Below are positions 1 to 10,806 of a DNA stretch of 64,000 nucleotides, piece after piece (the stretch's first letter is position 1; each line of letters starts with the position of its first letter). Below the pieces are notes generated by a model. That model searched no databases. It had not been told where the DNA came from and was given only the letters and a program-made list of their open reading frames with translations. This stretch comes from Artocarpus heterophyllus (Eukaryota > Streptophyta > Magnoliopsida > Rosales > Moraceae), in assembly GCA_025403435.1 (NCBI GenBank), contig CM046339.1:4046212-4110211 (forward strand), written 5' to 3'. Made by a program: the position numbers and the translations under genes.

Positions 1-1357
1 ATTTGGTTTAAGTTTTATTAAGGTGGTGGACTGTTTAAATGTTAAACAATGATAATATGTTTTGAATAGATTAATATATATCTTAGGGTCTGTTTAATTT
101 TTAAGCAAGGATGATCGGTTTTAAACAGATTAATAAATTTCATGAATCCATTTAAGTGTTAAATAGAGATTAACTAATTCTGTTATGAACAGATTAGGTA
201 ATCTGATTAATTAAAATTAATGGATTTAGGCGGCAACTCATTCAAATGAGTAAGGTAAATCGTTTACCTTTCAGGGGCACTACCCCCTTGACCTCCGCCT
301 GCTAACCAGCTAGCGGGACTACCGTTGGGGCGCTACCCCTTGACCACGAATTGATTCGTCACATAAATTGTTTTGGTCATAATAAAAATTTAACTATAAT
401 GAAATTATATTGTGTTTAGTGTGAAGTGCATGGTGCATAGCATGGCCCTTTATACCAATGTGATGGTAGGTTTTATTTAATTTTATTTTGGTTTTGTGAT
501 TTTAAATATGGCCTACGTGTGTTTTTCAATTTATTGTAATTTATTTATTTATTTAGTAGAAATAGAATAGTTTAGATTGCAATTTGTAATGTAAAATCAA
601 AGCCCAAGATCAAGATAGATGGAGGTTCAAGATGGAGGTCCAAGATGAAGCTATTCGTGGTAGTCTAAGGAAATCCATGGAGATGAATATTACCTAGGAT
701 TGACCATTAACCTTTATATTGGCTTATGAAGATCAATCTAGATTTGGGCCATGCTATGACACGCTTATTATGTTATTATTATGCTATGTGATGTTGTGTA
801 TATGATGCTATGTATGTGATGTGACATAATAATAAACAAAAAAATAAAATTAAAGTAGAACCCTCACTCAATATTAAGTCATTGAAATGCCTCCCATAAT
901 TCAACACTTGTTAAGACTTGGATTGCTAAATATAGGTTCTGCAAAGTAGAGTATGTTAAGCCATCTAGGTAAGACAAGATAGATAATAGTGATATCCATA
1001 TGTTTGAAATGGTTAGACATAACTAGGTTATCAAAATGGTTTTGGACCTAGGGCATTAGATGGGATTTTAATTAGTCGGGACATGTAATGTCAAATCCCA
1101 TATTTATCGAAGAGTTATATAAGATGTAATTGGTAGAGTGTTACCTACCTAAATAACCATACTTTAGGTGATAAGCCAAAGCTTACTTCAAGTACGATGA
1201 AATATGGATCTTGGCCCACTAAAATTACAATTGTTGTGATTGCCAAATTAATATTGAGGGTTATTAATTTGATAAAATTAGTGGGATTTAAATTATGCCT
1301 CATTAAAAATTGTTTAATAAAATGCTAATTACTCTGTGTATATATCTGTTGTAGATA
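1..1357 (+). other. Long untranslated leader of copia-1
   Basis: There is no coding frame. The stretch lies between the missing 5' LTR and gag, and copia-2 has a leader of similar length (about 1.65 kb), so it is read as leader. A 19-bp near-repeat, ggggcNctacccc followed by cttgacc, occurs at 274-292 and 327-345. A pyrimidine-poor but splice-like TTGTAG ends directly before the gag start region at 1354. A consensus-like donor AG|GTAAG lies near 968. The leader may therefore be spliced, which is inference. Confidence 0.6.
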
Positions 1358-2190
1358 ATGGCATCAAACACCACATCTAACTTGTCACTGCGAACGATCC
1401 TTGAGAAAGATAAGCTCAATGGGACTAATTTCCTTGACTGGTATAGAAACTTGAGAATTGTTCTTAAGCAAGAGAGGAAGGAATATGTCCTTGATCAACC
1501 TATCCCTGATGAACCAGCTACTAATGCTCCTAGAGCTCAAAAGGATGCTCACAGTAAGCATCTCAATGACTCTGTTGATGTCACTTGCCTCATGCTTGGA
1601 AGCATGGAATCAGAGCTTCAAAAGCAACTGATGAAAATGGAGGCTTATACCATGATAGGCCATCTCAAGGAAATGTTCCAAGAGAAAGCTAGAATTGAGA
1701 GGTTTGCCACCTTAAAGGCATTACTCTTGTGCAAGTTGACTGCTGGCAGTTCAGTGAGTCCTCATGTTCTAAAGATGAATAGTCATCTTGTTCATTTGTA
1801 GAAACTTAGTCTTAAGATTAGCCAAGAGTTAGCTATTGACATCATTTTCCAATCTTTGCCAGATGCTTATGATGGGTTCGTTATGAACTACAACATGCAT
1901 AATATGGAGAAGACTATTTTTGAGTTGCATGGGATGCTTAAGACTATTGAACAAAACATCAAGAATACCAAAGATGTTCTGATGGTTAATAAAGGGAAAG
2001 GTATGAAAAGGAAAGGAAAGTGTAAGAGCAAGAATAAGGCTACCAAGGACTTTAAGAAGCCCAAGCCTAACCCCAAGCCCAATCCTGAACCTAAAACCAC
2101 CAAAGGAGGGAGTATGCTTTTTCTGCAATAAGCTTTAGTTGGATGATTTGAAGAAGAAGAAGAGTAGTGCAACTACTCCTTCAGGTATTT
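1358..2190 (+). pseudogene. gag: copia-1 gag (broken)
   Basis: This encodes the capsid-like Gag that would package element RNA in cytoplasmic particles. From the ATG at 1358 the frame opens with MASNTTSNLSLRTILEKDKL, and the NFLDWYRNLRIVL stretch at about residues 24-36 is typical of copia Gag (UBN2/DUF4219 type). An in-frame TAG at 1799-1801 interrupts it. Homology continues past it (QSLPDAYDGFVMNYN, about 1850-1895) to a Lys-rich tail (MKRKGKCKSKNKATK near 2004-2048). No CCHC zinc knuckle is readable; the region after 2130 is damaged by stops. Confidence is high that this is gag, lower for its exact end. Confidence 0.85.
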
Positions 2191-5100
2191 ATGTTATAGA
2201 AGTCAATTTGTCTAGTTTTGATTCCTGGGTCTGAATTTCACATTTGTACTTATATGCAAGGTCTTAAGAGGAGTAGAATCTTGGCTAAAGGCGAAATGGA
2301 CATACCAGTTGGGAATGGAGCAAGAGTTGTTGCTTTAGCTGTAGAAACATATGAGTTGACTTTGCTTAGTGGACTTGTTTTAAGTTTAGAAAATTGTTAT
2401 TATGCACCTGCTATGAGTAGGAATATTATTTCTGTTTCTTGTTTGGCCAAGAAAGGTTTTGAGTTTATTATTAGGAATAATAAATGCTCCACTTACTGTG
2501 ATAACATTTTCTATGGATATGCTCCACGAACGAATGGTCTTTATGTTCTTAACATTAAAAAGACATGAAAAGTTCATCTATAATGTTAATACAAAGAAGT
2601 TTAAATCTAAAGATTTAAACTCTGCCTATCTTAGGCACTGTCGTTTGGGCCATATAAATGAGAAACGCCTTTCAAAACTCCATCAACATAGGCTTTTAAA
2701 TTCATTTGATTTTGAATCATTTGAAGTATGTGAGTCTTGTTTATTAGGCAAAATAACTAAGACACCTTTTATTGGACATAGTGAAAGGGCTAATGACTTA
2801 TTTGGCCTTATATATTCTGATGTATGTGGACCATTAAGTTCCACTAGTAGAGGAGGTTTTCAATACTTCATTACTTTCACAGATGATTTTAGTAGATATG
2901 GCTATGTCTATCTAATGAAATAAAAATTTGAATCTTTTGAAAAGTTTAAAATTTTCAAAAATGAAGTACAAAAACAACTTGGTAAATGTATTAAAGCACT
3001 TTGATCAGATCGAGGTGGTGAATATTTAAACCAAGAATTCATTGATCATCTTAGAGATTGTGGGATAGTCTCACAATTAACTCCACCAAGAACACCACAA
3101 TGGAATGGTGTGTCTGAATGGAGAAATTGAACTTTATTGGATATGGTTCGATCTATGATGAGTCGTCAGATCTTCCAATATCCTTTTGGGGATATACTCT
3201 GGAAACTATTGCATTCATACTGAACGGAGTTCCATCAAAGACAGTTCAAAAGACACCATATGAGATGTGGACAGGGAAGTCGCCTAGTTTGTCTTTTCTT
3301 AAGATTTGGGGATGTGAGGCTTGTGTGAAGCATCAAATTTTAGGTAAATTGGCACCCAAATTAGACAAATGCCTTTTTGTGGGATATCCTAAAGAAACTA
3401 AAGGATATTACTTCTACAATGCTTTTGAGAACAAAGTGTTTGTTGCTCGGAATGGTGTCTTTTTAGAAAGAGAATTCATTTCTAAAGGAACCAGTGGGAG
3501 TAAAGTTCAACTTAAAGAAATTCAAGAACCACAAAATAGCATTGAACCACCTGTGGAATCTCAACTAGATCAACAAGTAGTTGTTGAGCCTACACAAGTA
3601 GCACAAGTTCGAGGAGGTCTGGTAGGACACCTCAGAGCCTTAAGAGATATGGATTTCTCTTAACTGATAATAATGATGTGATGATTATGGAACAAAATGA
3701 GCCCACATCCTATCAAGAGGCCATGAATAGCCCTGACTGTGATAAATGGCTAGAAGCCATGAAGTTAGAGATGCAATCCATGTATGATAATCAAGTATGG
3801 ACTTTGATTGATCCACCAATGGTTTAAACACTATTGGGTGCAAATGGGTTTTCAAAAAGAAAACAGACATGGATGCCAATGTGCATACCTTTAAGGCAAG
3901 ACTGGTTATAAAAGGTTTCAAGCAAACACATAGTATAGACTATGATGAAACTTTTTCACCAGTTGCTATGCTTAAATCCATTCGGATTTTCCTCGCCATA
4001 ACTACATACTATGATTATGAGATTTGATAAATGGATGTCAAAACAGTGTTTCTTAATGGAAAACTACTTGAGGATGTGTATATGACACAACCCAAGGGTT
4101 TTGTTAGTCCTGAGAATTCTGGAAAGTGTTGCAAGCTTCAAAGATCCATTTATGGATTGAAGCAAGCATCTCGAAGTTGGAATCTTCGATTTGATGAAGC
4201 AATCAAAGAGTTTGGTTTCATCAAAAATAAAGATAAGCCTTATGTTTACAAGAAGGTTAGTGGGAGCACAATAGTCTTTCTAGTGCTATATGTTGATGAC
4301 CTATTACTCATTAGAAACGATATCCCTACTCTACAAAATGTTAAATCATGGTTAGGGAATGACTTAGGTGAAGCTGCCTATATTCTAGGCATCATGATCT
4401 ATAGGGATAGATCTAAGAGGCTTATTGGCTTAAGTCAGAGTACAAACATTGACAAGGTATTGAATAGGTTTAGCATGCAAGATTCCAAGAAGGGATTCTT
4501 GCCAATGTCACATGGAATTAGTCTCAGCAAGACTCAGTGTCCAACGACATAGGATGAGCAAGACCGCATGAATAAGATTCCATATGCTTCTGCCATTAGA
4601 TCTATCGTGTATGCAATGTTATGTGCTCGACTTGATGTCTCATATGCCTTAAGCATAACCAGTAGATATTAATCAAATCCAGGTGAAAGTCACTGGATAG
4701 CAGTCAAGAATATCATTAAATATTTGAGAAGAACTAAGGATGCATTCTTGCTGTATGGAGGAGAGGAAGATGAGCTTGTTGTAAGTGGTTACATAGATGC
4801 CAGCTTCCAATCTGACAAGGATGATTTTTGATCATAGTCAGGTTATGTGTTCTGTTTGAATAGAGGTGCAGTGAGTTGGAGAAGTTCATAGCAAGACACC
4901 TTTGCTGATTCTACAATAGAAGCTGAGTATATAGCCACCTCAAAAGCAGCTAAGGAAGCAGTTTGGATCAAAAGGTTTATTACTAGATTGGGTGTTGTTT
5001 CTAGTATATCAGATCTTGTAGACTTGTCTTGTGATAATAACAAGGCCATACCATAGGCTAAGGAACCTAGATCACATCAGCGATCCAAACACATACTTAG

Positions 5101-5265
5101 GCGTTATCATCTCATTCAAGAAATCATTGAGAGAGGAGACGTGAAGATATACAGAGTATCTACAAATGATAATGTTGCTGATCCACTCACTAAGCATCTT
5201 CGACAGCCTAAGTATGAGAGTCATACTAGGTCAATGGGCATTAGGTACAATATTAATTGGGCCAA
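2191..5265 (+). pseudogene. pol: copia-1 pol (protease-integrase-RT-RNase H), broken
   Basis: The Pol polyprotein would cleave Gag-Pol, copy RNA and integrate the cDNA. Protease remnants lie at about 2200-2440, where the usual catalytic Asp-Ser/Thr-Gly is not readable. The GAG-pre-integrase HHCC finger is at about 2630-2760 (HCRLGHINEKRL, then CESCLLGK). The integrase core shows YSDVCGP near 2817 and SDRGGEY near 3005. RT runs from about 3700 to 4560 and keeps the catalytic YVDD near 4290. RNase H and the terminal NVADPLTKHL motif lie at about 4780-5200. Damage includes TGA at 3002-3004, adjacent TGA and TAA near 4026-4031, and several frame changes. Integrase-before-RT order fixes the superfamily. 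Confidence 0.9.
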
Positions 5266-5268
5266 GTG

Positions 5269-5280
5269 CAAGTGGGAGAT
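5269..5280 (+). promoter_or_regulatory. Polypurine tract of copia-1
   Basis: The purine run AAGTGGGAGA abuts the LTR start at 5281. It would prime plus-strand DNA synthesis. The same AAGTGGGAGAT precedes the copia-2 3' LTR. Confidence 0.8.
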
Positions 5281-5897
5281 TGTTAGGGATGTGCCCTAGG
5301 CCAATTATGTAATGAACACATTTTGACTTCATTACATTTACATTTTATTAATAAAGAGGCATTTTCATTATTGTTTTTGATTCTAAGTCCATGAATAGTT
5401 AATTCTTCTAAGGTCATTAAGTATGTGACTTGATAGTAAAACTCTTAGGTGAAAATTGAATTCTATTCTAAATTATTCCTAGTCGATCATTATTATTGGG
5501 ATAATAATAAATGAAGACTAGTATGAAGTTTGACTGATGATTATGTTTTACTACTCATGTGTATGAGATACTAAGTCAAGTCATAGATACATATTTGATA
5601 AATGATGTATTGGATTGACCCGCTATGAGAATACTACATGGATAATTGTCATAAGTGATTCTCATCACAATAGTATTATCCTAGTCCTCTGACCTAAAAT
5701 CACTATTGTTTCCTACATGATAAGTTCTACATTTTGACACATTCTAATATTATCTTTAACAAGATGATGGAATGGATTGTTGTTGGATATATAGTGAATT
5801 ATGTGAGGAATGTGAGTGATTAAGAAGGAATTTGTCCCTCATTTATTATGAGAAAGATATCTATGGGCCCCTCGATAAGTTAGACTAAAGAAAAATG

Positions 5898-5957
5898 TAT
5901 AGCCATACTGGAATGAATTGATAAGGGTATAGCCATACTGGAGTGAATTGATAAAGG
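5898..5957 (+). repeat. 30-bp tandem duplication in copia-1 LTR
   Basis: Two adjacent 30-bp units begin TATAGCCATACTGGA at 5898 and 5928. They differ at about two positions. Confidence 0.85.
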
Positions 5958-6399
5958 TTATCAATATCAGTCTACTTAAGATCAAGAAATAATATGATTG
6001 AATAATATAAGGATGACATAAACCATGCCTTATGTTTGATTAAGGTATCTAGTGACAAAAGGACTTTAATTCTTATTGTGGATTAGGTTATGTCGGATTA
6101 TTGACATTCACATAACTCGGGTACTCATAATGTCTTGTTAGAGGCCACTTATGATTTGTGGGCTAGAAATAGAATTTCAAGCCCATTACCAACGTTATGT
6201 GAACCTACAGGGTCACACACTTAGAACAGACCAAAAACGAATTTTGGGTTTACTGTGTCTAGGTTCAATGAACCTGATAATGTCTAGATTCGATGTACTA
6301 GATATGTTTAGGTTCATTAAATCTGACATTATCTAGATTATATGAATCATATTTGAATTACAGTTTACCCTAGTTAAAATCTGACTTTTTCTTGAAGTC

Positions 6400-6419
6400 A
6401 TATATATATATATATATAT
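6400..6419 (+). repeat. (TA)n microsatellite
   Basis: An uninterrupted TA dinucleotide run lies inside the copia-1 LTR, about 10 units long. Confidence 0.9.
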
Positions 6420-6825
6420 CTTTGTTTTAGGGTTTCTGGCCAAATTAAGAAGAGAAAAGGAGTTCTCTCATTCTTAAAAGGCAAAAACATTAAAAACCCT
6501 AGAAAGTGGAGAGAGTCATTTAACGCCAGGAGAGGGTGCTAGCACACCAATTCATTTTTGAGAGAGTCTATTCATGTGGATACTTGCAGAGAGCATTGCT
6601 CTAGGTAACAATGTTTGAATCCAATTCCAAATACGAAAAGCTCGAGTTAGGGTGTCACCGAAGTGAACCCGCCCTCTTCCGTCTAACAATCTTGCTCTTT
6701 TTGTCATCCTGGTAAGATTTTATGATTTTCTTATCAATCTAATCGAATTGCATGGAGGGTTTTATGGGAATTACTTTTAATTTTCCGCTGCTTATTTGAA
6801 TCATAAAATCCAACAAAACCCAACA

Positions 6826-7499
6826 GTCTTAATACATTGAATTTTTATCTATTAAAATTGCACTTTATCCTTTTCTTTAAGTTTGTCTATTTTTCTTTTG
6901 TCTTCCTATTATTCAATTGTTCAAATAAAATTAGGGTTAGAGCAATTCAATATTTGATAGCAATTAGTCCTCGAAGGAATGACATTTATTTTCATTTTAT
7001 TACTCGTTGATGACATGTGTACTTGCGTTAAGAAAAATCACAACACGAGTTCAATCCGATTAGCAAAACAAAAATACGTTGTTAGAATATACCAATGAAT
7101 ATATTTTAAAAGAAAAGTTTTAAATATGTCGAATTCAAATGTACTATCAAAACATACATTTTCAGTATATACTTTGGTATATACTTAAAGGGGGCTGCCT
7201 TCCCCGAAGCTAACCGCGTCCATGGCCCAAATCTTTCTACATGGGCCTTACAACTAACCGAGTCAATCATATTCAATGTAATTTTGCTTCATCTCCATAA
7301 TAGACTGCCTTGTTTGGTAAAACTTGTTTATATAAAAATGGCCTTATCTTATCAACCTATACACTATAGTTTTTATAATTAGGCCTTTTAACTTAATTAA
7401 TTGAACATTGTCTAATATCATCGTGGTCTGGCTTTTGAATTACATTCAAAATATAAAAGTACTGCAATAAAAGCAAATATGTATCAAACATTGTTTTGA
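6826..7499. other. AT-rich sequence with nothing recognised
   Basis: There is no reading frame of note, no repeat shared with the rest of the window and no RNA gene that I can see. It lies between the copia-1 LTR and a probable old copia LTR remnant. It may be the old target DNA or the U3 part of that LTR. Confidence 0.4.
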
Positions 7500-7868
7500 A
7501 CTTGTTAATATTGTGAGTCTATTTTATGAGTTATAATATTATAAGAAATAAGTTAAGATTAACAAATAGCAAGCCTTACTCTAGTTGGTCTATGGTCTAT
7601 TTAGTGAGTTGTATAAAGAGAGTCATTTTAAACAGAAGAGTTATTTTAGTTTTCAATGTACTCTGTTTTCTTGAGACTAAGATCTTGTGAGAGAGAAAAC
7701 GAATGATAGAGAGAGATTTTTTAGGTTTGCTCTGGGTTTGAGCTTGTAAATGTGGGGCTGTGAGAGACTCATTCTTTGAGTTGTGCTATGAGGTTAGAAT
7801 ATGTACAAAGTTCTTCTTTTGATAGTGTGTTGTGCTAAGGATTACCACTGCCTTAGACGTAGGGTTTC
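7500..7868 (+). repeat. Probable old copia LTR remnant (left part)
   Basis: The tail is TCTTGAGACTAAGATCTTGTG, GAGAGAGA tracts, then ACTGCCTTAGACGTAGG. This resembles the transcribed R-U5 part of dicot copia LTRs, where a 'gacgtagg' block is followed by 'gaaccaagtaaaattg'. The second block is present at about 63631 on the far side of the nest, so the outer chromovirus seems to have inserted into this LTR. The left end cannot be fixed and there is no second copy for comparison. Confidence 0.45.
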
Positions 7869-10217
7869 TGTAGCACCCTCCATCTTAACTAGACAAAAGC
7901 ATAATTAAGCTTATCTAGTTAAGATTATGGACATTTCTTTATTTCATTCATTGAAGAAATGTTGAAAGAAACAAGTGTGTTTATGTTATAGATCTCATAA
8001 ATCATTTACATAATGTATTATTTACAACATTTACAATTAAAAAGACTTATCTCCCTAATATTGGATTCCAAAACTATCACGTAAAAACACAATATAGAAT
8101 GTATCATAACTTTCCAAAACATCAAAAGCTTTTCCTTAGTAGCTTATAAATAATCTTAGCAGCAAGCAACTCAAGCAAGTCCTATTGCTCGTTCTCAATA
8201 TTCTCCACATTACAAGAAACTATATGAGTTATTGCCTAGTAAATAGAATCTATTGCATAAAATTATAACTATTATAATTATGTACAAAAATACAAAATTT
8301 TCTATTGTACTTGCTTTCTCTTTAAATAGACAATTTCAGTTGAATCTTTCCTTGGGCCCCAGTCAAGTGTAAAACACAACTTAATACTTGGTAGGCCTTG
8401 AATTTTATGAAACTTGTTCTTTTACGATCGATGTAGCTAATTCTTTTTGGAAAGCTCACACCTCAAAAGTATGCAGTGCAATTGTTTGGGTCTGCTAGTC
8501 CCTCCGCGTCCCTCTTCTACCTAGATGCGAAGTCATCTTCTAAACTTCATCTTAAAAAATAAGGGTACAAGAGATTTTTCTTCCATAAACATGTTTATGG
8601 AACAATCACAATCATAATCACATAAATTATTCAAACTATTTCATATAGAGCATACTCTTTACATGTATACTATTGTTTCTTGTGGAGTATAAAAACAAGA
8701 TTCTACTTACTTGAAATCCAAGAGAACTTAAAAAGAGTGAAGATTGGATAATTCTTGGTGAACTTGATGTGCTATTAATGTGTCATATTTATGTTGTAAC
8801 CATACAAGCATATTAAAACTGTTTTAATAATCACACACACAAAAACTTGCAATGATCCTCTTGACATACAAAATGGAAAAATTCATAAAAACTCATTGGT
8901 CATGAGAATTTGCAGATTAATAACAAATATATTGAGGAATCTCCCAACAAAATTTCACATTATTTGAGATCAATTTGTCCAGGTTCACATATAAGTAAAA
9001 TAAGATCACTGCTAGTAAAATTCCTGCAGCAGGACTTGATTTTTTAAAATTCATTAAAAATTCATCTCTTAACATTTTTGTATTAAATTTTGTCACAAAA
9101 ATACTTCTATATGTCAACTATCATGCCTCAAAAGTTGAGCCTCAAACTCAAAGTATCCTAAGAAATATGAAGCCCATAACTAGGGCTATTCACACAAGTT
9201 TTTCCATAAATTTCCGCCAAACATGTCATCAAACATCATGCTTGTACTTACGAAAATTCATACAAATAGGATAAATCCTAATATAAGCACATTCCAAACC
9301 ATGATTAGATTAAACACAACAAGATAAATACTTATTTACATTCAATTGAACGTTTACTCACATTACCTATCCAAGAATATGTTTGTTCCCATAGAATTCG
9401 TTACTAATCAGCCCATAAGCCTATAATCTATTAAAACACCCCATTAAGAAAAATGTCTTAGGATGAAAATACTCTTTTAATTCAAGAAAAATGTCTTTGC
9501 TCTACTACTATACAAGTTGGTCTTTCAAATTTAGGTTTAAACTTCAAATTTCTCAAATAAAACCATTATTTTCGAGATGGTGTCACTTAGGTCCAAGTTA
9601 CTCTTTCAAATCCTCACTTCTACAGTTTTTTGTTTGAAGGGAAAAGAGGAAGTTTGTGATGAGAGTTTATTTTGGTGACGATTGGCTGAGAAATTGAGTT
9701 TTAGAGAGGGTGTTTGGTGGGCAACTAATGGAGTGACAAGTAAGGAAAGATTCTCGCACATTCTTAGCCTTAACTTATAAGAGCAATGAATTGACATATT
9801 AAAAACATATTTTAAAATAATTTTACTGATAGTTTACTAAAAATATTTAATCATATATGTACCCATTATTCACGTATAATCATATATATATATATATATA
9901 TATCACCACACTTACAAAGTCATTCAAGAAAATATCAAATACTAACTTTGACAATTACTAAAATACCCAATTAAGTTAAACAATAATAATCATCCAATGG
10001 ATAATTAATAACATTATTTTCAATTACTCACAGTGCTAGTTCTCGCCAAGTAGGTCGTCCAACTCTTTTACTATAAAATAACACTTAAAATATTATTAAC
10101 TTTCACAGAAACTTTATATAATAAAGCATTATATCATGATTAAAAATAACAAAATGCACCACATACTATGCAAATTTACTATGAAAATGCTTAATAAAAT
10201 TATACACATTTGTGACA
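7869..10217 (-). repeat. LTR A (3' LTR) of the outer chromovirus derivative
   Basis: On the plus strand it starts TGTAGCACCCTCC and ends TTTGTGACA, short inverted ends of TG...CA type. The stretch at about 9790-10217 matches 63238-63614, and 7880-9880 matches 10820-13552 without the foldback insert. A TA microsatellite lies at 9882-9902. No long frame is present. Confidence 0.75.
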
Positions 10218-10806
10218 ATTTTTGGTACTAAAATTCTTCCCTCCTTATTGAATTTCGTACTCAAAATTTAACATACCAAATAGACTTTCTTCTTCAATAG
10301 AGTGACTTTTCCATAGTACTTTAACTAATTAAATTTTCTTTGTTCTCCACATGTCCTCTTTTCCATCAAGGATTTTCACTGGTTCTTCTTCACATGTCCA
10401 AGATCTAAAAAGGCCCTATAAATCTTAGATTAAGTTTTTCCTTCTTCCTAAATCTCATAATACCCTTCCGCGGTGCTATCTTTAGAAATTCATGATTTCC
10501 AATAGAAAACTCTAAATTTCTTCTTCTTTTATCTACACAGCTTTTTTGTTGGCTTTGCGCTGTTTTCATTTTTTAGCATATTTTTCTACTTTCTCAGTTG
10601 TTCATTGTACTAGCTCTGGGCCTAGTAGTTTTCTTTCTCCAACTTCATCCTAATGAACCAGAAACCTACATTTCCTGCCATATAGTGCTTCATAGGGAGC
10701 CATTCTAATCATTGTTTGATAGCTATTACTGTAAGTAAATTCCACTAAATGAAGATATTTGTCCCAATTCCCATGCAAATCTAGCATATAAGCTCTTAAC
10801 ATATTC
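10218..10806 (-). pseudogene. pol: Integrase C-terminus and chromodomain remnant
   Basis: Read from 10806 downward on the minus strand, the translation shows MLRAYMLDLHGNWDKYLHL, then MAPYEALYGRKCR, then a FLKIAPRKGIMRFRKK block. These are hallmarks of Del/Tekay integrase after the catalytic core. They are followed by a PLVKVLW-like chromodomain entry near 10320 and a purine-rich tract (AAGGAGGGAAGAA) at about 10237-10249 before LTR A. At least four stops are in frame. Upstream pol is absent: the integrase text begins right at the end of LTR B. Confidence 0.8.

Larger units (their letters stand above)
1..6825 (+). mobile_element. Ty1/copia element copia-1 (Angela/Tork-like), left end outside window
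   Basis: The order leader, gag, protease, integrase, reverse transcriptase, RNase H, LTR is that of Ty1/copia. Integrase precedes RT, which separates it from Ty3/gypsy. Only the 3' LTR (5281-6825) is inside the window; the 5' LTR and primer binding site must lie to the left. The coding part is broken by in-frame stops and frameshifts, so it cannot act autonomously. The LTR start (TGTTAGGGATGTGCCCTA) resembles Angela/BARE-type LTRs, a lineage call made by recognition only. Confidence 0.9.
5281..6825 (+). repeat. 3' LTR of copia-1
   Basis: It begins TGTTAGGGATG right after the polypurine tract and ends CCCAACA at 6825, giving matching TG...CA ends. An alternating TA run at 6400-6419 may overlap a TATA-type promoter, followed by a purine-rich transcribed region. 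Length is 1545 bp. No second copy is in the window, so the right boundary rests on the end motif alone. Confidence 0.8.

Noticed and set aside
6826..7499. Promoter of a host gene
   Set aside because: No frame follows and there is no support beyond AT richness.
9882..9902. TA microsatellite as a Helitron or TA target site
   Set aside because: It is a simple repeat inside LTR A; no hairpin-CTRR end or TA-flanked inverted repeats were seen.
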